Origin: CTSoil-075 sp964292325
GTDB taxonomy: Bacteria; Bacillota; Negativicutes; DSM-13327
Direction: 5' to 3'
Length of the DNA stretch: 20,783 nucleotides
NCBI GenBank assembly: GCA_964292325.1
Contig: CAXYVG010000068.1
Coordinates: 1 to 20,783 of the forward strand
The first letter of the stretch is position 1, and each line of letters opens with the position of its first letter. This document shows, piece by piece, positions 1-7,369 of this stretch. Below the pieces are notes generated by a model. The model was not told the origin of the DNA. It saw nothing but the letters and a program-made list of their open reading frames with translations, and made no database searches. The translations under genes and the position numbers were made by a program.

Positions 1-479
1 TATCTAATTTATTCAAGATATTTAAGCCTTCAAAAAAGGTGTTGGCTTCACCGGTCAATGGAATCATTAAAGAAATTACAACAGTCGATGATAAAGGGTT
101 TGCTAGCAAAGTAGTGGGGGATGGGTTTGCTGTATCCCCAACGGACGGCAGTGTCGTTGCACCTATAGATGGACTTGTCACGGCGGTATTTCACACGGGA
201 CATGCAATTGTCATAAAAAATGATGAGGGTATAGAAGTGCTTATACATGTAGGTATTGATAGCGTTACATTAAATGGCGAAGGCTTTCATGTAAAGATCG
301 AAGAAGGACAACGTGTGAAAATTGGTGATTTGCTACTTGTTTTTGATTTTGCATTACTGAAACAGAAAATTCCATCATCAGATGTGATTATCATTTTGAC
401 TAGTGGACAACAATGTCATGTCATAGAACCAGGTAAACAAGTAGCAATGGGTGAAGAAAACGTTGCTGAGATCATGTAA
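1..479 (+). CDS. PTS glucose-type EIIA component (5' end outside window)
   Basis: Phosphocarrier domain of the sugar phosphotransferase system. It accepts phosphate from HPr on a histidine and passes it to an EIIB domain. The family pattern is clear: an ASPVNG opening strand, a TGHAIVI segment, and the active-site stretch VLIHVGIDSV, whose His is the phosphorylated residue, followed by the usual EGF and DLLLVFD segments. The frame has a GTG at 39, but it is open without a stop to base 3. The upstream codons read SNLFKIFKPSKK, which resembles the short basic N-terminus of stand-alone Crr-type proteins, so I place the true start just left of the window. No EIIB or EIIC domain follows, so this is a free EIIA or the C-terminal domain of a larger enzyme II. 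The next gene starts 22 bp downstream. Confidence 0.9.
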   Translation, partial: SNLFKIFKPSKKVLASPVNGIIKEITTVDDKGFASKVVGDGFAVSPTDGSVVAPIDGLVTAVFHTGHAIVIKNDEGIEVLIHVGIDSVTLNGEGFHVKIEEGQRVKIGDLLLVFDFALLKQKIPSSDVIIILTSGQQCHVIEPGKQVAMGEENVAEIM

Positions 480-501
480 TAGGAAAGAAGGTGGTTAAAG
501 T

Positions 502-1254
502 ATGATAACATTTGTTATTCTTTTTGTTGCCGCTTTTTGTGCAGGCATTCAAAATGCGTTGGCTGGTGGGGGATCATTTCTTACTTTTCCAGCTTTGATG
601 TTTACGGGACTCGATGCGCGAGCTGCCAATATTACTTCGACAGTCGCACTTTTTCCTGGGCAGGTTACGACAGGACTAGCTGGACGGAAAAATGTCTCGG
701 ATTTACCGCAATTGTCTTTTAAAGCGCTGTTTGTTATTAGTCTGATTGGCGGGGTGTTAGGTGCGATTCTTCTGCTTGTGACGCCCGTTTCCGTTTTTGA
801 ATTTTTGGTACCTTGGCTGGTGCTATTTGCTACATGTGTTTTTGTATGGGGCAGTTTTTTTCGTAAAGTCCAGGAAAATTCTAAACCAATAGGACCGATC
901 GGTGCAATTGGATCACAATTTCTTATTTCGATCTATGGAGGTTATTTTGGTGGCGGTATCGGCATTTTAATGTTAGCAGCGTTGACGATTGCCGGCCTAG
1001 ATGTGCGCAAGGCGGGAGCCACTAAAAATGTATTGGCTGGAGTGATGAATGCTTCCGCTGTTTTAATTTTTCTTTTTTCTAAGGATGTTGCGTGGACACA
1101 AGTTCTGGTAGCCTCGATTGCTTCGATTGCAGGCGGTCAGGTAGGTGCTTTTGCTCTAAAACGGGTAAATGAAAGGCTCTTACGTATTTGCATTATTATC
1201 CTTGGTTTTGGGCTTGCTATTGGACTTTTTATGAAAGCGCATGGAGGGAGTTAA
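502..1254 (+). CDS. TauE/SafE (TSUP) family membrane exporter
   Basis: Polytopic inner-membrane protein of 250 aa from the sulfite/anion exporter TauE/SafE family, whose characterised members move sulfite, sulfoacetate or other small organosulfur or carboxylate anions. Visible family signatures are the glycine-rich N-terminal loop (GGGSFLTFPAL, about residues 22-32) and its internal pseudo-repeat GGYFGGGIGILMLAALTIAGL near residues 146-166, consistent with two homologous halves. Hydrophobic segments cover most of the chain. The ATG at 502 has a GAAGGTGG ribosome site about 8 nt upstream. It lies 22 bp after the EIIA gene, so co-transcription is likely, and a hairpin follows at 1324. The substrate cannot be read from the sequence. 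Confidence 0.88.
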   Translation: MITFVILFVAAFCAGIQNALAGGGSFLTFPALMFTGLDARAANITSTVALFPGQVTTGLAGRKNVSDLPQLSFKALFVISLIGGVLGAILLLVTPVSVFEFLVPWLVLFATCVFVWGSFFRKVQENSKPIGPIGAIGSQFLISIYGGYFGGGIGILMLAALTIAGLDVRKAGATKNVLAGVMNASAVLIFLFSKDVAWTQVLVASIASIAGGQVGAFALKRVNERLLRICIIILGFGLAIGLFMKAHGGS

Positions 1255-1323
1255 ATCAAGCTTCGTTGATAGAGAATACTAGGAGTAGCTTATTTATATA
1301 AAATAGCAGCATAAAGAGCATAA

Positions 1324-1366
1324 AATATCCTCAACCTTTATAGTATAAGGTTGAGGATATTTCTTT
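1324..1366. terminator. Bidirectional intrinsic terminator between convergent genes
   Basis: A 15-bp perfect stem (1324-1338 with 1347-1361) closes an 8-nt loop. TCTTTT follows on the plus strand, and A-rich sequence flanks the left side. It lies between the TSUP gene (+) and the DUF1836 gene (-) and can serve both. Confidence 0.85.
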
Positions 1367-1376
1367 TGGGGGATTT

Positions 1377-1985
1377 TTAGTCAGAAGTTTTGAAATACGT
1401 GTCAATCATTTCTTCAGCTAGTTGCTTGGCTGCAGTAGCCTCAGCTACTAGTAATAATACCGTTAGGAATTTTTCAATCATATCTTTGCTATTGTGGTTT
1501 TCAAATGGATTATTTATTTTCTCACAGACTCGATGAAAGCGATCTTCAAAGTCATTGCACGTATCGAAGTATTCTTCTTTTTGAAACTCTAAGAATGCCT
1601 TATAAATATCGCCCAGCGGAAGTAATGATTCTTTTACTTCGGATTCTTCTAAGTTTTTTAGTATGGGATTAAAAATAGTTTTGATATCATCTAACGATAA
1701 CACTTGTTTAAGATGGAAAATCAAGCTTAATAGAATAATATGATTCTGATCATATTTCTTTTTATCCGAGGGGTTGAGTAAACCGTTTTTAGTATAATTG
1801 TTGATCATTGACTTACTAATTGCAATACTGGTTTCGTCTCCTTTGCGACGATGGTGTAGTTTGCTGTTTAGCAGTTCTGTCACTTGGTCGGCATATTGTC
1901 TGATAGAAGGAATTTCCTCGATCTTTAGTTCATTATCAAGTAGTTTTAGTGCAAATTGTTCTAAAATAGATTTTGTAATCTCCAT
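1377..1985 (-). CDS. DUF1836 domain protein, probable MerR-like DNA-binding regulator
   Basis: A 202-aa soluble protein. The region around residues 55-110 (SKSMINNYTKNGLLN, then KKYDQNHIILLSLIFHLKQ) matches my recollection of the DUF1836 family, whose pattern of a helix-turn-helix with an 'NNY.K.G' turn resembles the MerR fold. No enzyme motif is seen. A GTG three codons upstream (1994) gives a longer frame, but it lies inside the ribosome site AGAGGTG (1992-1998). The ATG at 1985, 6 nt after that site, is therefore the better start. A consensus promoter lies immediately upstream and gives a very short 5' UTR. Two dyad sites at 2088-2152 are candidate targets of this or another regulator. The regulatory role is inferred from the family, not shown. 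Confidence 0.8.
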   Translation of the reverse strand: MEITKSILEQFALKLLDNELKIEEIPSIRQYADQVTELLNSKLHHRRKGDETSIAISKSMINNYTKNGLLNPSDKKKYDQNHIILLSLIFHLKQVLSLDDIKTIFNPILKNLEESEVKESLLPLGDIYKAFLEFQKEEYFDTCNDFEDRFHRVCEKINNPFENHNSKDMIEKFLTVLLLVAEATAAKQLAEEMIDTYFKTSD

Positions 1986-2004
1986 CGTAAACACCTCTGA
2001 TGAT

Positions 2005-2034
2005 ATTATATTATTTTTGAATGCTAGCTGTCAA
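2005..2034 (-). promoter_or_regulatory. Sigma-A type promoter for the DUF1836 gene
   Basis: On the minus strand TTGACA (2034-2029) and TATAAT (2010-2005) are separated by 18 bp, and both hexamers match the consensus. The expected transcription start near 1998 coincides with the ribosome site, leaving a 5' UTR of only about 13 nt. Confidence 0.75.
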
Positions 2035-2087
2035 AATGATTATGATTAGATTTCATAAATATAATAACTAGATTTAAGAAATAAAGC

Positions 2088-2152
2088 ATTGTAGTTTTTA
2101 AAACTATATGTTAGAATGTTGATATTAGATATTGTAGTAAACAATACTATAT
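2088..2152. promoter_or_regulatory. Pair of direct-repeat dyad sites, candidate operators
   Basis: ATTGTAGT-N7-ACTATAT occurs at 2088-2109 and again at 2131-2152, 43 bp apart (about four helical turns). Each copy has an inner dyad TAGT-N7-ACTA. In the second copy the arms extend to TAGTA/TACTA; in the first they are TAGTTTT/AAAACTA. The pair sits in the 417-bp gap between the DUF1836 gene and terC. The rest of that gap (2153-2350) is AT-rich; I see no gene in it. Confidence 0.5.
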
Positions 2153-2371
2153 AAAATGATTTGAAATATTCAACATTTGGCTTTTTTATTATCTCGTGTT
2201 AAGGGCGCAGTTTTAATAGGACAAGTAGGTTGGGAATCATCTTTTAAAGTATAAAAAATTATCGTATAAAGGGGATACAATATGGGAACTAATGTGTAAG
2301 AGGAATGAAAGAGTGCTGTAATAAAAGATAATAGCTGCTAACAGAGTGTTAGTGGCACGATACATTAAATA

Positions 2372-2394
2372 TGGTAGAATAATTTAAAAGGAGT
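2372..2394 (+). promoter_or_regulatory. Extended -10 promoter and RBS of the terC-family gene
   Basis: TGGTAGAAT (2372-2380) fits an extended -10 element. I find no good -35 at 17 bp, which is typical of extended -10 promoters. The AAGGAG ribosome site follows, about 9 nt before the ATG at 2403. The same TATGGTAGAAT string recurs upstream of dapA. Confidence 0.45.
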
Positions 2395-2402
2395 ATTAGA
2401 GA

Positions 2403-3122
2403 ATGAGTGAATTTATAACGGGGATTTTAGGCAACTATTCCCATTTTTTTAATATGGCAGAGTTATTAAGTGTTATTTATAATCCGATGAATTGGGCGGT
2501 TGTTGGCAGTTTGATTATATTAGAGGGACTGTTGTCAGCTGATAATGCTCTCGTATTAGCGATTATGGTGAAACATTTACCAAAATCGCAACAGAAAAAA
2601 GCGTTGTTTTATGGAATACTTGGTGCTTATCTATTTCGTTTTATTGCCATTGGTCTTGGGACATATTTAATCACCATCTGGTGGGTAAAAGCGGCTGGTG
2701 CTTTATATTTACTATGGATGGCATTGCAGTTCTTCCTTAAAAAGAAAACAGAAGAACAAGAAGAAGCGCCTAAAGAAGTGCATGGCTTTTGGCGTACCGT
2801 ACTTGCTGTTGAAATTATGGATATCGCTTTTAGTATTGATAGCGTGCTAGCGGCTTTTGGTGTCAGTGATCAAATATGGGTATTATACTTAGGTGGGATT
2901 TTTGGCGTTATGATGATGCGAGGGGTAGCACAAATTTTCTTAACATTGATTGATCGTTATCCGGGTTTAGAAACAACGGCGTATATTATTATTGGTATCA
3001 TTGGTGCAAAAATGATGGCATCGGTTTTTGATTATCATGTTAGCCAAGTTGTATTCTTTTCTACGCTGATTGTTATTTTTATGGGGACTTTCGTAGTCGA
3101 TTATTTGTTTAAACGTAAGTAA
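2403..3122 (+). CDS. TerC-family integral membrane protein (YkoY/YceF/Alx-like)
   Basis: A 239-aa polytopic membrane protein of the TerC family. Characterised relatives (Alx of E. coli, YkoY and YceF of Bacillus) are linked to manganese efflux or to metalation of exported proteins; tellurium resistance is the historic name. Two acidic membrane motifs typical of the family are visible: EGLLSADNAL at 41-50 (E41, D47) and EIMDIAFSIDSVLA at 137-150 (E137, D140, D146). A charged cytoplasmic loop (KKKTEEQEEAPKE) lies near 113-126. Length is normal for the short YkoY type without CBS domains. The start is set by AAGGAG 9 nt upstream. Manganese as substrate is an inference. I looked for a yybP-ykoY riboswitch upstream and did not find one. 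Confidence 0.88.
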   Translation: MSEFITGILGNYSHFFNMAELLSVIYNPMNWAVVGSLIILEGLLSADNALVLAIMVKHLPKSQQKKALFYGILGAYLFRFIAIGLGTYLITIWWVKAAGALYLLWMALQFFLKKKTEEQEEAPKEVHGFWRTVLAVEIMDIAFSIDSVLAAFGVSDQIWVLYLGGIFGVMMMRGVAQIFLTLIDRYPGLETTAYIIIGIIGAKMMASVFDYHVSQVVFFSTLIVIFMGTFVVDYLFKRK

Positions 3123-3126
3123 AAGA

Positions 3127-3155
3127 AGAATCAGGACAACAGTTGTGTTGATTCT
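3127..3155 (+). repeat. Hairpin after the terC-family gene
   Basis: AGAATCA (3127-3133) pairs with TGATTCT (3149-3155), and ACAA/TTGT pairs inside with one mismatch between them. No U-tract follows, so it is not a clear terminator. It may protect the 3' end, with the true terminator at 3181-3220. Confidence 0.4.
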
Positions 3156-3176
3156 GAACTAGAATTATGGTAGAAT
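3148..3176 (+). promoter_or_regulatory. Candidate promoter upstream of dapA
   Basis: TTGATT (3148-3153) and TAGAAT (3171-3176) are spaced by 17 bp, with TGG just before the -10 (extended -10). A start near 3183 would put the hairpin at 3181-3219 at the very 5' end of the dapA transcript. A second possible -10, TATAAT at 3249-3254, lies closer to the gene but lacks a good -35. Confidence 0.45.
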
Positions 3177-3180
3177 TTCT

Positions 3181-3220
3181 AAGGATATCCTATAGCTGTT
3201 AAGGCGTTAGGATATCTTTT
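3181..3220 (+). terminator. Intrinsic terminator of the terC-family gene, or dapA leader hairpin
   Basis: The core stem GATATCCTA (3184-3192) pairs with TAGGATATC (3208-3216) and extends outward by A-T and G-T pairs to about 12 bp. The loop is 15 nt and TTTTA follows. It sits 59 bp after the terC-family stop codon and 74 bp before dapA. Confidence 0.6.
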
Positions 3221-3293
3221 ATCAATTTCTTTTTCTATGATTTTAGGCTATAATTATAAATAATACGAAATATAAGTAAAAGGTGGCTTTCTA

Positions 3294-4172
3294 ATGAAAA
3301 AACCATTATTTATCGGATCTGCAGTAGCTATTATAACTCCCTTTACCGATGATGGTGTTGATTATCAGACATTTGCGGAATTGATTGAGTTTCAAATAAA
3401 AGGTGGTACAGATGCGATTGTAGTCTGTGGTACTACAGGCGAATCTTCTACGATGCCTGATGATGAGCATATTGCCGCTATCAAATTTGCAGTAGAAACA
3501 GTGAATAAACGTATACCAGTTATTGCTGGTACAGGAAGTAATGATACCAGGCATGCGATCGAATTATCGAAGAGTGCAGAAGCGGTTGGTGCGGATGCAA
3601 TATTGTCAGTGACTCCATATTATAATAAAGCGACGCAAAAAGGGTTATATGAACACTTTAAGATGATTGCAAACCAGATCAAAATACCAGTCATTTTATA
3701 TAATGTGCCGAGTAGAACGGGTGTGAACATAAATCCAGATACGGTTAAAATGTTATCGGAAATCGATAATATTATTGCAATTAAAGAATGTAATTTCGGG
3801 CAAGTTGGTGATGTAGTAAATTTATGTGGTGAAGATTTTACTGTATATACTGGTGAGGATACTGCAGTCTTGCCAATCCTATCCCTAGGTGGTAAGGGCG
3901 TTATTTCCGTTATGGCTAATATCATCCCGCAAGATACTCATAATATGGTTGCCAAATTTTTTGCAGGTGATATAAAGGGTGCCATTGCACTACAACTTCA
4001 AGCGCTAAACCTGACCAAGGCATTATTTAGTGAGGTAAATCCGATTCCTATTAAAGCAGCTGTAAATCTATTAGGCTTTAGGACTGGGAAATGTCGTATG
4101 CCGCTTACCGAGCTCAGCGATAAAAATTTAGAAAATCTTCGTAGTGAAATGAAAGCCTACGGACTGATCTAA
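3294..4172 (+). CDS. dapA: 4-hydroxy-tetrahydrodipicolinate synthase
   Basis: Condenses pyruvate with aspartate semialdehyde in the first committed step toward meso-diaminopimelate and lysine; cytosolic. The 292-aa chain has the family length and a TIM-barrel pattern. Visible residues are the GTTGESSTM loop with T47/T48, Y110 in the YYNKATQKG segment, Y136 in LYNVPSRTG with R141, and the Schiff-base lysine K164 in IAIKECNFG. The ATG at 3294 follows an AAAGGTGG ribosome site. It is flanked by a terminator-like hairpin upstream and a strong terminator downstream, so it appears monocistronic and not joined to other lysine genes. No lysine riboswitch is visible in the 170 bp before it. Confidence 0.97.
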   Translation: MKKPLFIGSAVAIITPFTDDGVDYQTFAELIEFQIKGGTDAIVVCGTTGESSTMPDDEHIAAIKFAVETVNKRIPVIAGTGSNDTRHAIELSKSAEAVGADAILSVTPYYNKATQKGLYEHFKMIANQIKIPVILYNVPSRTGVNINPDTVKMLSEIDNIIAIKECNFGQVGDVVNLCGEDFTVYTGEDTAVLPILSLGGKGVISVMANIIPQDTHNMVAKFFAGDIKGAIALQLQALNLTKALFSEVNPIPIKAAVNLLGFRTGKCRMPLTELSDKNLENLRSEMKAYGLI

Positions 4173-4229
4173 TTGATTTGATCATCTCTCGTACTATATA
4201 AGAAAACATCGTAAATGGTGATAAAAAGA

Positions 4230-4269
4230 AGTGTGAGTTGCTGATGAGAGCACATCACACTCCTTTTTT
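4230..4269 (+). terminator. Intrinsic terminator of dapA
   Basis: AGTGTGA (4230-4236) pairs with TCACACT (4255-4261), with an inner TGCT/AGCA helix (4239-4242 with 4249-4252). CC and a run of seven T follow. The remainder of the gap to 4464 holds only a weak promoter-like pair, TTGCTA (4395-4400) and TATAGG (4418-4423) with a 17-bp spacer. Confidence 0.8.
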
Positions 4270-4463
4270 TATTGAAAATTTACTGGCTATTATTTTAGAA
4301 AGAGGGCAGGATTTTAATGCTTTTTATCGAAGAGAAAAGAAGTGTGGAATATTCTTGTTTGTGATGTTTATTCTCTCCTGCGATGTGAGTTACATTGCTA
4401 GGGGATTTATTTATTTTTATAGGGAAGATATTTTACGATATTGTATGGGTGTGGAGGTATAAT

Positions 4464-5531
4464 GTGAAAATAAAATATGCAATGAGGATAATTTGGGTTG
4501 TAATGGTAGTTATAGGGCTAGGAAGTAGTTCTGTTATTGCGGCTGTTGCCCCATTGGGGCTAGATATAGAGAATCTCCCAGAGTGGGAAGTGACTAAGAA
4601 TTCTCTTGGTGGTAAACTTCTACTTTCTGATAGTCCCGAGATGGTAACCAGCAATGGTGTTTTATACCAAGATAAAGTGGAGGGAAAGGTTAGACTCTTT
4701 TTTTACCATGTAAATGCATCGAGTATTCCTAAAAAGTTAGATGTAGTTTTAGAAAATAAAGGACATGAAGATGTTCATATTCATGTCAATCGCTCTAGTT
4801 TGGGTGGACCTGGACATGCATGGCTAGCTGTAGGCAAGGAAACGTTAACGTCATATCTTGCCGCAAAAGATTCTTATCAGCTCACTATTTCTCCAGGGCA
4901 GGTAGTGCCTCTATCAGCTAGTATCAGTGAGAAAGCGGTTTTGCCGAATATGCTAATTAATGGAATTTTTGACTTTGTAGCGGATCGTTCCATAAATGTG
5001 AAGGTTATGATGTTATCGATGTTTGAAGATAGTGTGAGATTTTCTCAAACGGCACGAATTCTACCAGCTGATGAGACCCATTTGCGTGGAACTTTTGAGG
5101 GGGCGGATCGACAACTTTCACCAGTAGCGGCTTATGATCCAGATCATGATGGGCCAGTGGGTTTAACATTAGCGGATAATAAAGTGGATTCTTATCTAGA
5201 GGGAATTGATGCGATAGATGGAACCAAAGTTATTAATTATGGGAATTATGGTGTTGTATACCAAATTATGCTTCCGTCAAAAAATAAAGGGAAAATTGCT
5301 TATTATCTAGCACCGATGGGCGGGTATTATGCCGGTGCTATAGCGATCAACCATCCCGATGTAAGATGGAGTCCGATGGCTACACCAATTGGTAGCACCT
5401 ATTTTGGAACCAATGTAGAGGAAGATTGTGCTTTCCTGGGGACTTATGATAGTGGAGATCGATTGTCTTTTACATTTAGCCCACCGGGAGCATCGAATTT
5501 GCCAGTTAAGATTGTGATTTTACCACAATAA
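4464..5531 (+). CDS. Secreted protein of unknown function
   Basis: I do not recognise the family. The GTG at 4464 is chosen because GGAGG (4453-4457) lies 6 nt upstream. The longer frame from 4395 would add 23 residues without a ribosome site. The 355-aa product begins with basic residues, a hydrophobic segment (IIWVVMVVIGLGSSSVIAA) and an Ala-Ala cleavage-like site, so it is probably exported. The mature part has no obvious membrane span and is rich in beta-type alternation and Gly/Asp turns. Notable segments are HEDVHIHVNRSS, YDPDHDGPVGL (Asp-rich, possibly metal-binding) and APMGGYYAGAIAI. There are no Cys pairs or enzyme motifs I can name. It stands alone between two terminators. Confidence 0.75.
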   Translation: MKIKYAMRIIWVVMVVIGLGSSSVIAAVAPLGLDIENLPEWEVTKNSLGGKLLLSDSPEMVTSNGVLYQDKVEGKVRLFFYHVNASSIPKKLDVVLENKGHEDVHIHVNRSSLGGPGHAWLAVGKETLTSYLAAKDSYQLTISPGQVVPLSASISEKAVLPNMLINGIFDFVADRSINVKVMMLSMFEDSVRFSQTARILPADETHLRGTFEGADRQLSPVAAYDPDHDGPVGLTLADNKVDSYLEGIDAIDGTKVINYGNYGVVYQIMLPSKNKGKIAYYLAPMGGYYAGAIAINHPDVRWSPMATPIGSTYFGTNVEEDCAFLGTYDSGDRLSFTFSPPGASNLPVKIVILPQ

Positions 5532-5571
5532 GTGTTGATGAAAAGCTAAAAGCGAAAGCACGTATAACAAT

Positions 5572-5613
5572 GAAACCCGCTAACATAGAGAAAATGCTAT
5601 GTCGGCGGGTTTC
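5572..5613. terminator. Bidirectional terminator
   Basis: GAAACCCGC (5572-5580) pairs with GCGGGTTTC (5605-5613), with an inner ACATAG/CTATGT helix. ATCTTCATTT follows. It separates the secreted-protein gene (+) from the convergent bioY operon (-). Confidence 0.75.
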
Positions 5614-5632
5614 ATCTTCATTTGTACTATAT

Positions 5633-6055
5633 TTAAAGTCGTAAACATAACCAGGTGGCTTGTAGTATCGTATGTCCGTTACAGGAGGCCGTTCCAGTTT
5701 GCTTTAGTACTTTGGTGGATACTTTAAGGTTTTTAATGACCATGTTAATCGTTGCAGGTAATTCGACGGAACCATAAAAATGGACATTTTCAAGTGAGGC
5801 GATTCCCCAAGAGGCTTTCTCAAAAAGGCCTACTTGGGTTACACCCGCTCCGCCACATTGTACGAGAGATTCAATTAGTATTACGCTTGGTACGAGCTTT
5901 TGCATTGGGCGATATTCTTGAGAGAAACGAAAGGAATGGTCATAGGTTTTTATCCCGATGGTTTGCTGTATATCTGCAGATAGGATGTGATCGACAAATA
6001 AAAATGGATAACGTTGGGGAAGGAGCGTTTCAATCACAAGCAAAATACACCTCAT
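5633..6055 (-). CDS. FabZ-like hot-dog protein with altered active site
   Basis: Resembles 3-hydroxyacyl-ACP dehydratase FabZ: LLPQRYPFLFVDHIL at 11-25 matches the FabZ opening (LPHRYPFLLVD), and LVPSVILIESLVQ at 54-66 matches its PGVLILEAMAQ helix. By my alignment with E. coli FabZ, the catalytic His of the GHFPG motif is replaced by Tyr48 (SQEYRP), while the catalytic Glu is kept (E62). Dehydratase activity is therefore uncertain. It is the last gene of the operon led by bioY. The start is unclear: the ATG at 6055 overlaps the ligase gene by 26 bp and lacks a good ribosome site, whereas TTG at 6043 or GTG at 6037 follow GAGGTG. Positions here count from the ATG. Confidence 0.75.
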   Translation of the reverse strand: MRCILLVIETLLPQRYPFLFVDHILSADIQQTIGIKTYDHSFRFSQEYRPMQKLVPSVILIESLVQCGGAGVTQVGLFEKASWGIASLENVHFYGSVELPATINMVIKNLKVSTKVLKQTGTASCNGHTILQATWLCLRL

Positions 6056-7364
6056 CTTTCAACTTGATTCGGTCAATTTTACCGCTTTTGTTGATTGGCA
6101 TTTTATCCATGACGATGATCTTATGGGGACAGTAATGATGCCTTAAATTTTTTCGGCAAAAGTCTAAAATATCGGTTGGTAGTAGATTGGTTTTATCCTT
6201 CACAACCCAGGCGTATACTCGCTGCCCTCTTAGTGGGTCATCAATGCCTCCAACAATTGCTTCTGTGACTCCAGGGCATTGTAGTAAAATAGCTTCTACT
6301 TGTTCAGGAATGATTTTAATTCCTCCAGCGTTAATGATGCCTTGTTTTCGTCCAAGTAAATACAAGTAGCCATCCTGATCGATGCGCCCGAGATCCCCTA
6401 CGGTTGCTTTTGGTTTATACTTGGGAGCTAAGTAAGGACTCGTAGCCCAGATGCACTGATCTTCAATCGTAAGAGTCACACCTGGAAACGCTTTGCCTAC
6501 CGAGCTCGGGTGTAATATAAGATCTTCGGCTGTTGAGTAGCTGACATGTCCGAGTTCACTTGCGCCATAATATTCAAAGATTCCTGAGCAGGGGAAGGCA
6601 CTCTTTAAATTTCTGACGGTCTGGATGTCTATTTTGGCCCCGGCAGTTACGATTGATTTCATCTGAGATAGAGGATGTTTGATGGTTTTAAGCAATGTTT
6701 TATAATGGGCGGGTACCATGAAGATGGCAGTTACCTGATGCGTTACGATTTCTTGTAGCCAGGTGCGAGGGAGAGTGGTAGAAGCAAGTATAATGGTGCC
6801 ACCTTCAAACAGAATATGTAGACAGGCATTCAGATTGGCTGTATATATCAGTGAATTTGTCAAAAAGAGAACATCAGAAGTACCGATAGTAAAAACCGTG
6901 CTTTGGATAGGAAATCCGTTTGTCCAGCTCTGGTGGTCTCGCCAGATTAACTTAGGGGTTCCTGTACTTCCAGAACTTAGAGCGCCTAAAAAAATATCTT
7001 GTGGCTGTATTTTCGGTAGTTGCAAGGCAGAAGTGGTTGGCAGTTGGAAGGTTTCATCAATACAGATATGAATCTGGTGGATTTTCATTAGATTTGCACA
7101 GACTTCGTCTGAGGTTGATGAATCGATAAAAACACAAGCACCGCCTGCTTTTATGATTGCAAAGAAATAGAGTAGCTGTGATACAGCACTTGGCAGTTTG
7201 ACAAGAACCCTATCGCCTTTTTTTATTTGCGTTGCTAGTTGGTAGGCTAGCGTATCGATTTGTTGTATGAATTCTCTATAGGTAAGTTGTATCTTGCCAT
7301 GAATGAGGCAGACTTTATCCGCCTGTATGGCAGTGAAGTCATCTAACTTGCTATGAATTAGCAT
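6030..7364 (-). CDS. AMP-dependent acyl-CoA/acyl-acid ligase (ANL superfamily)
   Basis: Activates a carboxylic acid with ATP to an acyl-adenylate and then a thioester. The 444-aa chain is short for the family but complete. It has the phosphate loop SSGSTGTPK (130-138), the YGASELG aromatic motif (266-272), GDLG (323-326), the hinge segment LGRKQGIINAGGIKI, and the C-terminal lysine motif NKSGKIDR (K429). The ATG at 7364 is preferred over the GTG at 7376 because AAAGGTG precedes it by 9 nt. It starts 5 bp after the thiolase stop and overlaps the next gene. In B. subtilis the BirA-controlled yhfU-yhfT-yhfS set pairs a BioY protein with an acyl ligase and a thiolase, and this gene would be the YhfT counterpart. 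The acid substrate is unknown; pimelate or a fatty acid are plausible. Confidence 0.85.
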   Translation of the reverse strand: MLIHSKLDDFTAIQADKVCLIHGKIQLTYREFIQQIDTLAYQLATQIKKGDRVLVKLPSAVSQLLYFFAIIKAGGACVFIDSSTSDEVCANLMKIHQIHICIDETFQLPTTSALQLPKIQPQDIFLGALSSGSTGTPKLIWRDHQSWTNGFPIQSTVFTIGTSDVLFLTNSLIYTANLNACLHILFEGGTIILASTTLPRTWLQEIVTHQVTAIFMVPAHYKTLLKTIKHPLSQMKSIVTAGAKIDIQTVRNLKSAFPCSGIFEYYGASELGHVSYSTAEDLILHPSSVGKAFPGVTLTIEDQCIWATSPYLAPKYKPKATVGDLGRIDQDGYLYLLGRKQGIINAGGIKIIPEQVEAILLQCPGVTEAIVGGIDDPLRGQRVYAWVVKDKTNLLPTDILDFCRKNLRHHYCPHKIIVMDKMPINKSGKIDRIKLKDEVYFACD

Positions 7365-7369
7365 GTCTT

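Noticed and set aside
2282..2299. Five-codon open frame after AAAGGGG as a leader peptide for the terC-family gene
   Set aside because: Too short and without a coupled hairpin or codon bias to support attenuation.
2160..2402. yybP-ykoY manganese riboswitch upstream of the terC-family gene
   Set aside because: I could not find the conserved GGGGAGTAG-like core or its partner strand, and no terminator stem is present.
4238..4462. Open frame of 74 aa after dapA
   Set aside because: It starts inside the dapA terminator, lacks a ribosome site and ends in the ribosome site region of the next gene.
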